Assembly (NCBI GenBank): GCA_963717705.1
Contig: CAVQWT010000002.1
Location: 804,277 to 868,276, forward strand
Length of the DNA: 64,000 nucleotides
Source: CAVQWT01 sp963717705
GTDB lineage: Bacteria > Pseudomonadota > Gammaproteobacteria > Burkholderiales > Casimicrobiaceae
Direction of reading: 5' to 3'
Positions 42,881 to 50,598 of the stretch are shown here, piece after piece. The notes beneath the pieces were generated by a model. It was not told the DNA's origin and searched no databases. It saw nothing but the letters and a program-made list of their open reading frames with translations. The translations under genes and the position numbers were made by a program. Positions within the stretch are counted from its first letter, which is position 1. Each line of letters starts with the position of its first letter.

Positions 42881-43372
42881 ATGGACTACGCAGGCAGCAC
42901 TCTTTTCATCGGCGCTGGCGCGACGCTGGCGACCGACCTCTGGGCGATCGCGCGCAGGCGCCTGTTCGGAGTGCCGGCGCCGGACTGGGGCCTCGTCGGC
43001 CGCTGGTTCGGGCACATGGCGCGCGGGCGCTTTCGCCACGAGCGCATCGCCAGCGCGGAGCCCGTGCGCGGCGAGCGCGTGATCGGCTGGACCGCCCACT
43101 ATCTGATCGGCATCGCGTTCGCAGGAGCGCTGCTCGCGATCTGTGGGCTTGAGTGGACGCGTCAGCCGACCCTTGCCCCGGCACTGGTGCTCGGCATAGC
43201 CACGGTCACGGCGCCGTTCCTGCTGATGCAGCCCGGCATGGGCGCCGGCATCGCCGCCAGCCGCACGCCACGGCCCAACTCCGCGCGGCTGCAGAGCCTC
43301 GTCACGCACGCCGTCTTCGGCCTGGGCGTCTACGCCGCCGGCCTCGTCCTCAAACTACTCTCAGGAGAATGA
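42881..43372 (+). CDS. DUF2938 membrane protein (cassette gene, reverse orientation)
   Basis: 163 aa. Hydrophobic protein with GAGATLATDLWAIARRRLFG, LVGRWFGHMARGRF and GWTAHYLIGIAFAGALLAI, the DUF2938 pattern. ATG 42881 follows GAAGGGAGACTCAC. It is transcribed against the usual cassette direction, divergent from its probable MerR regulator. Confidence 0.8.
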   Translation: MDYAGSTLFIGAGATLATDLWAIARRRLFGVPAPDWGLVGRWFGHMARGRFRHERIASAEPVRGERVIGWTAHYLIGIAFAGALLAICGLEWTRQPTLAPALVLGIATVTAPFLLMQPGMGAGIAASRTPRPNSARLQSLVTHAVFGLGVYAAGLVLKLLSGE

Positions 43373-43373
43373 A

Positions 43374-43598
43374 GTGCGCATCCCTGCCCGCTTTGCCCCG
43401 ATCCTCTTCGGCGCCCTGCTCTCTGCGATCATGGTCGCGCTGGTGTCCGGCTTCGTCATCGCAATCACGCAGGGACTCCACCAGGGGTTTGCCGCGCAGT
43501 GGCTCAGGAGCTGCGCGACCACTTGGCCGGTGGCGTTTCCGACCGTGACCTTGGTCGCTCCTTGGGTTCGCCGCGTCGTCAGTCGTTTGACGGCCTGA
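43374..43598 (+). CDS. DUF2798 membrane protein (cassette gene, reverse orientation)
   Basis: 74 aa, two TM segments. RIPARFAPILFGALLSAIMVALVSGFVIAITQG is the DUF2798 pattern. Start GTG 43374, two bases after the DUF2938 stop and with AGGAGA upstream, so the pair is co-translated. The stop lies in the next attC core (GCCTGAC). Confidence 0.8.
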   Translation: MRIPARFAPILFGALLSAIMVALVSGFVIAITQGLHQGFAAQWLRSCATTWPVAFPTVTLVAPWVRRVVSRLTA

Positions 43599-43651
43599 CG
43601 TTCGAGCTTACCAGCCTTCCGCGGAGGGTCCGGTTGAGCGAGGGGTTGGGT
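43593..43651 (-). repeat. attC site (GAC type)
   Basis: Left core GCCTGAC (43593-43599), right core GTTGGGT (43645-43651), 59 bp. The DUF2798 gene stop overlaps its left core, and the lipoprotein stop lies just inside its right side. Confidence 0.7.
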
Positions 43652-43652
43652 G

Positions 43653-44216
43653 TCACCGCGCAGGTGGCTGCAGCCCGGCCTCCAGTGCTGCTTGCATGTC
43701 TTGCGGTAGTGTGGCGACGCCTTTGAGAGTGCCTGGGCCGCCGCTTCTCCAGCGAACAGTGAAAGTCCTCGGCTCCGGCTTGTTGGGTTCGTACTCGGAG
43801 AGGTCAAGAACAACCTCTGTGCCGCCTTCGACAAGCGCAATGGAGGCACCAATCTTGACCGTGGGACCCAACTCCCGGACGACTATGAGTACGACCTTCT
43901 CGTTGCGAGTCCGTGCTTCGGCCACTGCGCCTTGAACGACTTCCTTCGAGTTCCCTGGCAAGCGACGAAGCAGAACGGTTCGGAAGCAGCCTGACTTCTC
44001 GAAGAACTGGGCGAGGCCATCTTCTGCCGCCGCTTCTCTGGCGACGACATCCTTCTGATCGGGCCTCCACTTTGGCAGCCACAAGATTAGCGCTTTGCCT
44101 GTACTCTGGCAGATAGGGCTTTGAGGAGAAGGAGCGAGCTGCGACGTTGTCGTGGAAGCGCACCCAGCGACGGCGAGGAGTGCGGTAGCAAGCGGCAGGA
44201 GCAGGTGGCGCGGCAT
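43653..44216 (-). CDS. Lipoprotein (cassette gene)
   Basis: 187 aa. Lipobox LLAVAGC (C18), then an alpha/beta-like domain (ALILWLPKWRPDQKDVVAREAAAEDGLAQFFEKSGCF, KVVLIVVRELGP, VVLDLSEY). Unrecognised family. ATG 44216, about 22 bp from the cassette boundary. Confidence 0.7.
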   Translation of the reverse strand: MPRHLLLPLATALLAVAGCASTTTSQLAPSPQSPICQSTGKALILWLPKWRPDQKDVVAREAAAEDGLAQFFEKSGCFRTVLLRRLPGNSKEVVQGAVAEARTRNEKVVLIVVRELGPTVKIGASIALVEGGTEVVLDLSEYEPNKPEPRTFTVRWRSGGPGTLKGVATLPQDMQAALEAGLQPPAR

Positions 44217-44232
44217 GGTGATGAGTTACGGC

Positions 44233-44361
44233 GCCTGACATTCGAACTGAGCGACTGCCAGCGGCGGAGCGGCTTGGCCCCGGTCGGGACAATGACATGG
44301 CTGGCCCGGGAAGGGCCAAGCCGCTCCGCCGCTGGCAGTCCGCTCGAGCGAGGGGTCAGGC
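44233..44361 (-). repeat. attC site with 26-bp perfect inverted repeat (GAC/GTC type)
   Basis: Left core GCCTGAC (44233-44239), right core GTCAGGC (44355-44361), 129 bp. The arms 44255-44280 and 44313-44338 are exact reverse complements over 26 bp, far longer than needed for the usual attC stem. Confidence 0.75.
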
Positions 44362-44381
44362 ATCATTGCGGCGCCGGCACG

Positions 44382-45188
44382 CTATGAGGCAACGCCTTTG
44401 ACGGCCCATGCCAAGGCTGCGTATGACCGAGGTCCATCCGGCTCCCCGTCCAGATACGCTGCCCGAACGGCGTGCTCCAGCCGACTGCGTTCATCTGCGC
44501 CCAGGGTGGCCACATACTCGGCGCCTGGGCCGTCCTTCCCGAGATAGGGCGCCCAGTAGTCGGCGAACGACGCGTACTCCATGCGTATGTGGAGCATGGT
44601 TTCGGAGACATCGAGGAAGCCGGCGTAGCGCCAAGCCGCCGCAAGCTCGCCAGGTCGAGTCAGAGGTCTGGTGTAGTTCTTGGCCCTTCGCTCTCCGGCC
44701 TTCGGGTCGAGTGCCGCTGCGGTGTCAAAGAACATGCGGTTGGCCACGAATCCACCGCGTGCATCCCATACTGCAGCAGCCACCACGGCTCCTGGCTTGG
44801 CGACGCGGCGCATCTCCGCAATCGCATCGCGTGGGCGGGGCACGAAATGCAGGGCAAGAAGCGAGAGAACACGATCGAACGTGCTGTCCGGATACGCAAG
44901 GGCACAGGCATCGCCTACGCGGAACTCGAGTCGTGGATTCGGGTTTCGGGATCTGGCGTAGTCGATGTAGACAGGTGCAAGATCGATGCCGTGGACGATG
45001 GCTGAAGCGGAGCGCTCCAGCACCGCGACGGCCAGGTGCCCCGTTCCGCAGCCTACGTCCAGGACGTGCTCAGCGTCACTTGTTCCAGCGAAGTCGAGGA
45101 ATGGACGAGCCAAGCGGCGACTCCACCGTCCCATGTTCAGCTCGTAGCCATCGCCGTCTGCTGCTACAAACGTGGAGGAGGAGCTCAT
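44382..45188 (-). CDS. Class I SAM-dependent methyltransferase (cassette gene)
   Basis: 268 aa. VLDVGCGTGHLAVAVLERS (motif I), VHGIDLAPVYIDYAR, DSTFDRVLSLLALHFVPRP and AEMRRVAKPGAVVAAAVWD are the methyltransferase-11 motifs. Large for a cassette gene. ATG 45188 is preferred to a GTG further upstream. Confidence 0.88.
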   Translation of the reverse strand: MSSSSTFVAADGDGYELNMGRWSRRLARPFLDFAGTSDAEHVLDVGCGTGHLAVAVLERSASAIVHGIDLAPVYIDYARSRNPNPRLEFRVGDACALAYPDSTFDRVLSLLALHFVPRPRDAIAEMRRVAKPGAVVAAAVWDARGGFVANRMFFDTAAALDPKAGERRAKNYTRPLTRPGELAAAWRYAGFLDVSETMLHIRMEYASFADYWAPYLGKDGPGAEYVATLGADERSRLEHAVRAAYLDGEPDGPRSYAALAWAVKGVAS

Positions 45189-45215
45189 GCGGTGCCCGCG
45201 GATGGTGGTTGTGAC

Positions 45216-45305
45216 GCTCAACGTTCCAGCAAACCGGCGGGCCGCGCCGATGCTCGCCAGGTCGAAGCCGCGTGCCGGCCCGTCCGGGTGACCGCCGGGT
45301 TGGGC
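45216..45305 (-). repeat. attC site
   Basis: Left core GCTCAAC (45216-45222), right core GTTGGGC (45299-45305), 90 bp, arms AAACCGGCGGGCCGCGC / CCGGCCCGTCCGG. Confidence 0.7.
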
Positions 45306-45347
45306 CGCGCGCGGTTCACCCGTCCGTCCTTACGCCATTACGTCCCA

Positions 45348-45599
45348 TTAGCGTGATTGCGGGAGCACAAGATACACAAACATCACTAGTACGAGGCCGC
45401 CACCGAGCAAAGTGACGGAGCGCGCTGACAGCTGCCGCTGGGGCCGATTCGCAGGATCAGAGCGAGGAAACAGTGCATACATGACGCGCCTCAATACCGG
45501 CTCGTCCCCACCGCGCCTGTGCACGCGAAACGCCACCAATCCGCCAACCGCGGCCAGCGCCCAGACAAGCCACCAATAATTCATGAGCCACTGACTCAT
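45348..45599 (-). CDS. Small two-TM membrane protein (cassette gene)
   Basis: 83 aa. Hydrophobic segments YWWLVWALAAVGGLVAFRV and VTLLGGGLVLVMFVYLVLP flank a basic loop. Unrecognised. ATG 45599 is five bases from the cassette boundary. Confidence 0.65.
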   Translation of the reverse strand: MSQWLMNYWWLVWALAAVGGLVAFRVHRRGGDEPVLRRVMYALFPRSDPANRPQRQLSARSVTLLGGGLVLVMFVYLVLPQSR

Positions 45600-45603
45600 C
45601 GCG

Positions 45604-45730
45604 GCCTAACGAGAGAAGCTAACCGCACCAGCCGCAGCTGAGACGATTGACGGAGAAGGGAAGACTGAGGTGCCAGAGAGCAAGGGCGCAGCCGCGGGCG
45701 GCTGGGTCCGATTTGAGCGACGGGTTAGGC
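45604..45730 (-). repeat. attC site
   Basis: Left core GCCTAAC (45604-45610), right core GTTAGGC (45724-45730), 127 bp with GCCGCAGCTGAG / GCAGCCGCGGGCGGCTG hairpin features. Confidence 0.8.
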
Positions 45731-45736
45731 CGCAGA

Positions 45737-46165
45737 TTACCCATGCATGGTTGATGCAAAGTACTGTGGTGCAGGCTGGGAGACCATGTGGAGCAGCCCC
45801 CACCCATGACCATCCGGATCGACGAAGCTGTGTGTGTACATGAACCCGAAATCCTCGGGCTTATCGTAGGTTGAACCACCAGCCGCAAGGGCCTTGGCGA
45901 CCAATTCATCTACCTGTTCGCGGCTCTCACAGCTGAGAGATATCAAGACTTCGACGGCCTGACTGGTGTCGCAGACAGCTTTGGGCGTGAACTCACGGAA
46001 CTTGGCGTGGGTACCCAACATGACAGAAATTGCATCACTGATGACGATGCACGCGGCCGTGTCGTCGCTGAACTGTGGGTTGTGAACAAATCCAAGCGCC
46101 TTGAAGAAGCTAATCGACCTCTGGAGATCAGCGACCGGGAGGTTGAGGAAAATCTGGTTGATCAT
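45737..46165 (-). CDS. VOC-family protein, PhnB-like (cassette gene)
   Basis: 142 aa. INQIFLNLPVADLQRSISFFKALGFVHNPQFSDD, CIVISDAISVMLGTHAKF and FVDPDGHGWGLLHM are typical of PhnB-like VOC proteins. ATG 46165 with AGGAAT upstream; the longer in-frame opening upstream is attC sequence. Complete. Confidence 0.88.
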   Translation of the reverse strand: MINQIFLNLPVADLQRSISFFKALGFVHNPQFSDDTAACIVISDAISVMLGTHAKFREFTPKAVCDTSQAVEVLISLSCESREQVDELVAKALAAGGSTYDKPEDFGFMYTHSFVDPDGHGWGLLHMVSQPAPQYFASTMHG

Positions 46166-46207
46166 TCCTATCTCCTTTGGCCTGGTAATTGCGACGATGG
46201 GGTTGCG

Positions 46208-46333
46208 GCCTAACGCAGAGTTAACCGGGCGCCGACGGGTGGACGCCTTGCCCGCGCGGTGCAGCATAGACAGCGGGCGCCGCGCGGGCAAGGTGGCCAG
46301 CCGTTGGTGCTCCGGTTGAACGACCTGTTAGGC
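46208..46333 (-). repeat. attC site
   Basis: Left core GCCTAAC (46208-46214), right core GTTAGGC (46327-46333), 126 bp; arms CCTTGCCCGCGCGGTGC / GCGCCGCGCGGGCAAGG pair closely. Confidence 0.8.
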
Positions 46334-46385
46334 CGCACCGGCTGTTGCACGCTGCTCGCATCGAGCCAACATCACAGGGCGCGCT

Positions 46386-46778
46386 TCATGGCTCAGAGCG
46401 GGCGGCACTCGTTCGATTGTGTTCATAGCGTGTCGTGGTGGGGAACGCGGGCAACCAGGACTCCCGGCGAACGGTCCACAGTTCGTAGGTGGGCTTGAAC
46501 TGATCGGGAGCGTCCATCGATCCTAGGTTCAGTTCGATCTCGTCGCCGCTGCTTCCAAACACAGTCGAACCGCAGTGCGGGCAGAAGTGGCGACCCGCGT
46601 AGACGCGGGTCTCACCGTGAATGGCTACGGCATCAGCTGGGAAGATGGCCGACGCATGGAGCAGGGCTCCATGGTGCTTCCGGCAGTCTAAGCAGTGACA
46701 GATGCCAACGCGGTAGGGCTGGCCTGTCGCTTCGAATCGGACTCTTCCGCATAAGCAGCCGCCAGCAACCATTGTCAT
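46386..46778 (-). CDS. GFA-family zinc protein (cassette gene)
   Basis: 130 aa. GGCLCGRVRFEATG, GICHCLDCRKHHGALL and FCPHCGSTVFG. A diverged GFA subtype with a C-terminal YELWTVRRESWLP motif. ATG 46778 or the ATG two codons later. Confidence 0.88.
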   Translation of the reverse strand: MTMVAGGCLCGRVRFEATGQPYRVGICHCLDCRKHHGALLHASAIFPADAVAIHGETRVYAGRHFCPHCGSTVFGSSGDEIELNLGSMDAPDQFKPTYELWTVRRESWLPAFPTTTRYEHNRTSAARSEP

Positions 46779-46811
46779 GAGCGATCCTCCTCGGCGTCTG
46801 TTGAATGTGCG

Positions 46812-46902
46812 GCCTAACGTTGCAAGCTAACCGGCGGGCCGCGCCGACGGTGACCAGAACGCAGCCCCGTACCGGCCCGTCCGGTCGAGCGATGGGCTAG
46901 GC
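46812..46902 (-). repeat. attC site
   Basis: Left core GCCTAAC (46812-46818), right core altered to GCTAGGC (46896-46902), 91 bp, arms AACCGGCGGGCCGCGCCG / ACCGGCCCGTCCGGTC. Confidence 0.7.
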
Positions 46903-46951
46903 CGCACCGCTCGGCGTTGGCGCTGGCTATGTGTTGACTGCTCGCAGGCGC

Positions 46952-47296
46952 CTATGACTCTGGGTCATACATGAACTGCCGAAGTTCCTGCGCGCACCAA
47001 CATCCAGCAGCGATCTTTGCTGCCCACTGTTCGGCCTCTTCGCGTGTCTGTACTTTGAGCACGCAGAAGCCCCCGTTGAACTTGCTCGTCTCAGGGTATG
47101 TTCCTGGAGACACCTTGCCATCTCCGTTAACCATGACAGGCGGGACAGTCTCGTCGATGCCACCGCCAAACACATAGACACCTGCAGCTTTTGCCTCGCG
47201 GATCACGGCGTGGGATGACACTCCTACTGAGGGAAAGTCCTCATCGGAGATGTGACTCATGGCCGAGCTGGGAAACGAGATGAGGTAGTGGTTCAT
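46952..47296 (-). CDS. YciI/DGPF-like protein (cassette gene)
   Basis: 114 aa. FNGGFCVLKVQTREEAEQWAAKIAAGC and PSVGVSSHAVIREAKAAGVYVFGGGID match YciI-related (DGPF) proteins, small ferredoxin-like-fold proteins of unknown role. ATG 47296; the frame upstream is cassette leader. Confidence 0.8.
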   Translation of the reverse strand: MNHYLISFPSSAMSHISDEDFPSVGVSSHAVIREAKAAGVYVFGGGIDETVPPVMVNGDGKVSPGTYPETSKFNGGFCVLKVQTREEAEQWAAKIAAGCWCAQELRQFMYDPES

Positions 47297-47354
47297 TCGT
47301 GGACTGGTGTGTTCACTCTGCGCTGTCAGCAACCTCGATGAGTGGCCCTGTGCG

Positions 47355-47465
47355 GCCTAACGTTCGAGCTAACCGGCGCGCAGCGGCAGGACGCGCTTGG
47401 GCCAGAATGAAATGAGGCCCAAGCGTGGCATGCCGTTGCGTGTCCGGTTGAGCGAGGGGTTAGGC
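47355..47465 (-). repeat. attC site
   Basis: Left core GCCTAAC (47355-47361), right core GTTAGGC (47459-47465), 111 bp; arms GCTTGGGCC / GGCCCAAGC. Confidence 0.8.
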
Positions 47466-47508
47466 GGCACTGCGAGTGACCACGTGGTGCTGTACTGCAG
47501 CGCCGAGC

Positions 47509-47868
47509 CTACGCGACCGGTGGACTTGACGTATGCAGTAGTTTGAGCCCAAGGATGCCGCCAACAATTGCGATGATGCAGGCTATTCGCGCGAAGGTTG
47601 CAGGCTCCTTGAAGAAGAGCATGCCCAAGATCGCGGCTCCTACTGCACCGATTCCCGTCCAGGCAGCGTATGCGGTACCAAGAGGAAGTGACTTCATGGC
47701 CATCCCAAGCAGCCAGAAGCTGAGCCAGGCTGCGATGAACGTGGCCCCGGTGTACAGGGGTCTAGTGAAACCCTCCGACGCCTTCATGCTTGCCGACCAG
47801 GCGACTTCGAGTAAGCCTGCAAGCAGCAGCAGGGACCAAGCTGTACCAATATTCGACAGTGTAGGCAT
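47509..47868 (-). CDS. SMR-family exporter, SugE/Gdx-like (cassette gene)
   Basis: 119 aa, four TM segments. SLLLLAGLLEVAWSASMKASEGFTRP carries the essential Glu (E21), and LPLGTAYAAWTGIGAVGAAILGMLFF is the SugE/Gdx pattern rather than the EmrE/Qac one. SMR dimers exchange protons for guanidinium ions or quaternary ammonium compounds. ATG 47868. The only clear small-molecule efflux gene in the array. Confidence 0.88.
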   Translation of the reverse strand: MPTLSNIGTAWSLLLLAGLLEVAWSASMKASEGFTRPLYTGATFIAAWLSFWLLGMAMKSLPLGTAYAAWTGIGAVGAAILGMLFFKEPATFARIACIIAIVGGILGLKLLHTSSPPVA

Positions 47869-47919
47869 GGGCGTCTTGTCTCTTTGGCGGGTGGATCGTT
47901 AACGGTTCCTGTTCGTGAC

Positions 47920-48048
47920 GCCTAACGTTCGAGCTAAGCGGGCGACGACGGCAGGACGCCAGGCCCGGGCCTGTGAAAATGTACGGGGTACCACAGGCCC
48001 GGGCCTGGTGGCCTGCCGTTGGCGCTCCGCTTGAGCGAGGGGTTAGGC
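47920..48048 (-). repeat. attC site with 17-bp perfect inverted repeat
   Basis: Left core GCCTAAC (47920-47926), right core GTTAGGC (48042-48048), 129 bp. Arms 47959-47975 and 47992-48008 are exact reverse complements; each arm is itself nearly palindromic (AGGCCCGGGCCT). Confidence 0.8.
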
Positions 48049-48558
48049 CTCACCGCGTTGCGCATGAAACGCTGGCCAACCCAGGATAGTTCTGGCCAGT
48101 TCTTCAACGTTGTTGTAGAGGTGGTCGTTGCCTGCAACAGCCGCAATCGTCGCGGTATTTGCCCGTACGACTTCTAAAAGCAAGGCTGCTCCGCCGCCAG
48201 GATCGAACTCTTGTTGAATGAATAGTGTGGGTTGCCTGCCAGCGAAAGACCTGAGTCGAGTCAGCTCTTGCTCGTTCATCGGAGAGAACGGGGTGCCAAT
48301 CAGTACCGCGGCGTTGGGTGCGAAAGCTCCGTTCTCGTGCGCCAGTGCCGCGACGTTGGTACCAAATGACTTCGCGATGACAAGTGCTGGCGCGAGTCCG
48401 CAAAGCAAGCTAGCTTCATGCTCGAGGCTTGCTTCCTGATGGTTGGACCAGTGCCGATACTGGACAAGACGATCGTCGGGTAGTCCTACCAAACGCAGGA
48501 CGGACAGCATCCAAGGAGCGGTATTCGGGCTCCGACCGGAGAGCGCGACTGCTGGCAT
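48043..48558 (-). CDS. Alpha/beta-hydrolase-like protein (cassette gene)
   Basis: 171 aa. ALVIAKSFGTNVAAL resembles the nucleophile elbow (G-K-S-x-G form seen in small hydrolases of the dienelactone type), and GNDHLYNN near the C-terminus supplies a His. Short for the fold; probably a minimal hydrolase. The stop is in the attC right core. Confidence 0.65.
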   Translation of the reverse strand: MPAVALSGRSPNTAPWMLSVLRLVGLPDDRLVQYRHWSNHQEASLEHEASLLCGLAPALVIAKSFGTNVAALAHENGAFAPNAAVLIGTPFSPMNEQELTRLRSFAGRQPTLFIQQEFDPGGGAALLLEVVRANTATIAAVAGNDHLYNNVEELARTILGWPAFHAQRGEA

Positions 48559-48580
48559 AGGAAAGAGTGCTTTGTGTGAG

Positions 48581-48643
48581 GCCTAACGATCAAGCTCAGG
48601 GGCGCGCCGCTTTTGGCGCGTCCCCTGCAGCGCCCGGTTGGGC
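48581..48643 (-). repeat. attC site of peroxiredoxin cassette, copy 1
   Basis: Left core GCCTAAC (48581-48587), right core GTTGGGC (48637-48643), 63 bp with arms AGGGGCGCGCCG / GGCGCGTCCCCT. Identical to 62597-62659. Confidence 0.85.
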
Positions 48644-49198
48644 GTTCTGGCGTAACCAGGCCAGAACATCAGCCGCGTTCTGATCGGGAGGAAAGACTGG
48701 ATAGAACACCTTCTTGATTTGTCCATTCTCGACAATGAGCGCTAATCGTTTGTACAACTCCATGTCCGCCACATTGAAGGTAGGTAAACGTAGCAGCTGC
48801 TTTAGACGATGTCCGCTGTCGCTTAGCAATTCGAAAGGGAGATGCAGACGATCCCGGGCCTCCCTCTGGTAGTCCGTGGTCTGTGCGCTCAATCCAAAGA
48901 CTGATGCATTGAGTGATTTCAGCTCGGCGTAGTGGTCCCGAAAGGAGCAGGACTGAGGCGTGCAACCGCGAGCGCCCGGTATGCCGTCCCAACCGTCGGG
49001 CAACGGCACACCTGGACGCCCGGTCATCGGATACACATAGAGGACAAAGCGTCCGGGTATGGCACTGAGGTCGACGGTCGCGCCGTTGGTGGCGGCGAGC
49101 ACAACCTTCGGCAGCGTCATGCCCGGTAAATGGGACGCCGCACCATCGTCAACGGGGCGCGGCAGATCCTTCGGCAGCTCAGAGAGATTCGTACTCAT
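48596..49198 (-). CDS. Peroxiredoxin (PrxQ/BCP-like), copy 1 (cassette gene)
   Basis: 200 aa. Thioredoxin-fold strand FVLYVYPMTGRPG followed by GCTPQSCSFRDHYAEL (C79, C84), the active-site region of atypical 2-Cys PrxQ/BCP-type thiol peroxidases. The stop is within attC. The whole cassette 48581-49226 (646 bp) appears identical to 62597-63242. ATG 49198 with GTGGGAGGCAC upstream. Confidence 0.88.
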   Translation of the reverse strand: MSTNLSELPKDLPRPVDDGAASHLPGMTLPKVVLAATNGATVDLSAIPGRFVLYVYPMTGRPGVPLPDGWDGIPGARGCTPQSCSFRDHYAELKSLNASVFGLSAQTTDYQREARDRLHLPFELLSDSGHRLKQLLRLPTFNVADMELYKRLALIVENGQIKKVFYPVFPPDQNAADVLAWLRQNAQPGAAGDAPKAARP

Positions 49199-49219
49199 GT
49201 GCCTCCCACGGTTATTGAC

Positions 49220-49304
49220 GCCCAACGAAACAAGCTAACCGGCGGCCCGCTTGCGAGGGCGAAGCCCCGCATGCGGGACGTCCGCGTTGGGCGACGGGTT
49301 AGGC
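49220..49304 (-). repeat. attC site
   Basis: Left core GCCCAAC (49220-49226), right core GTTAGGC (49298-49304), 85 bp; arms GCGAGGGCGAAGCCCCGCATGC and the Watson-Crick complement around GCCCCGC. Confidence 0.8.
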
Positions 49305-49390
49305 CTCAGTTCGCGCCGTTCCATAGGAAAGCGGTGGGAGCATGGCGCAAGGAATGGCGGTGGGCTTGCAGGAGATCACCCAGCATTTGG

Positions 49391-49606
49391 CTAAAGACTC
49401 CTCGGCGCTGTTGCGAAGTAGTTCCCGATGGTCTCGAAGTTGATCGCAGCTCCCGAACTTAGGAGTTGAGCTAGCGCCGTGAATTGGGTAGGCGTGAGGA
49501 AGATTTGATATGCCGTTCCCGAGCCCTCTAGCGTGTAATAGACCCAAAACTTCTTGTCCGATTGTCCGAATCCAAAGCTGTAGCTCGTTACTTTCTTCCA
49601 GGCCAT
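49391..49606 (-). CDS. Small hypothetical protein (cassette gene)
   Basis: 71 aa. AWKKVTSYSFGFGQSDKKFWVYYTLEGSGTAYQIFLTPTQF is beta-rich; no family recognised. ATG 49606 with CTTGGGAGCTTT upstream. About 85 bp between stop and attC and 130 bp before the start carry nothing recognisable. Confidence 0.65.
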   Translation of the reverse strand: MAWKKVTSYSFGFGQSDKKFWVYYTLEGSGTAYQIFLTPTQFTALAQLLSSGAAINFETIGNYFATAPRSL

Positions 49607-49734
49607 GATAAAGCTCCCAAGTTATGAAGAGAGACTTGTGGCCCTATAACGCCTTGCGGCGCATGAAGGGTATGTGCAGTGTAGCTTTAGTTGCCAGCTT
49701 GGACTGTGTAGGGTCGTGTAGGGCGGCTCCTGAG

Positions 49735-49827
49735 GCCTAACGTGCAAGCTAACCGGCGGGCCGCGCCGATGCGCGCCAGAAACGAGCCGCGTGCCGGCGG
49801 CCCGTCCGGTTGAGCGCTGGGTTGGGC
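49735..49827 (-). repeat. attC site of the reverse-facing cytochrome cassette
   Basis: Left core GCCTAAC (49735-49741), right core GTTGGGC (49821-49827), 93 bp. Its cassette carries a gene running away from this site, so gene and attC are in opposite order to the rest of the array. Confidence 0.8.
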
Positions 49828-49999
49828 GTCCCCACCGCATGTCCAAGGCCGGCCACGACACGACGTGGGCACTAGCCAGGAGCGGAAATCCCATTTTCTA
49901 GGCTTCCGACAGTCCGCATTGTTCGATATCAATGTCCAATCCCGAGAGCAGCGTATGCTGAAGACCGCGTTCCAAGACGCTAACCAAAAGGACGATCCT

Positions 50000-50470
50000 A
50001 TGCAACATCTACGCGTGCTCGCTATCGTCGCCCTATGCCTGCTTTCGGTTTCCGCCGTCGCACAGGACCTTACGTGGCGCAAGGACATTCAAGGCCTGAT
50101 CAAGGATAACTGTGGTGCCTGCCACGGTGCCAACGCGCCGAGTTACGAGGAATGGAACTTAGACCGCAAGAACTTCGAGGCCAAGAAGATTGGTCCGCGG
50201 ATGGACAACTACACGGACTTCATGCGGCACGTGGTCTGGCCCGCGACAGGCTCCATGGCCCGACGCCTCGACGACGGCAAGAACGCCGAGGGGAAGCCCG
50301 GCAACATGTATGCTTTTCTGGGCGCGACCGACCAGGACCGCGCCAAGAACCTGGCGACGTTAAAGAACTGGCTGGGCGAGGGCGCATGGAACCTCAATCG
50401 TTGGGAACCGCGCGGCAACGTGCCGGCGATCACCAAGGAACAGCTTGACAAGATCAAGGCCAAGTATTGA
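50000..50470 (+). CDS. Exported c-type cytochrome-like protein, reverse-facing cassette gene
   Basis: 156 aa. Signal peptide (RVLAIVALCLLSVSAVAQ), then CGACH heme motif at C38-C41-H42. A later SMARRLDDGKNAEGKPGNMYAF contains Met residues that could be the sixth ligand. It lies on the + strand, opposite to nearly all cassette genes, so integron promoters cannot transcribe it; an upstream promoter within 49828-49999 is required. ATG 50000 with AAAAGGACGAT upstream. Confidence 0.85.
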   Translation: MQHLRVLAIVALCLLSVSAVAQDLTWRKDIQGLIKDNCGACHGANAPSYEEWNLDRKNFEAKKIGPRMDNYTDFMRHVVWPATGSMARRLDDGKNAEGKPGNMYAFLGATDQDRAKNLATLKNWLGEGAWNLNRWEPRGNVPAITKEQLDKIKAKY

Positions 50471-50520
50471 GTCGTGGCTGATCGCGAATTGATTGGAATG
50501 GAGCGCTGCACTGTCTTGAC

Positions 50521-50598
50521 GCCCAACGACGCGGTTGAGCGGCGCGTGTAGGCGGGCGAAGCCCGCCGGAACGCGTCCGCTCGAACCGCTGGTTAGGC
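50521..50598 (-). repeat. attC site
   Basis: Left core GCCCAAC (50521-50527), right core GTTAGGC (50592-50598), 78 bp; arms GGCGGGCGAAGCCCGCC form a stable stem. Confidence 0.8.
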
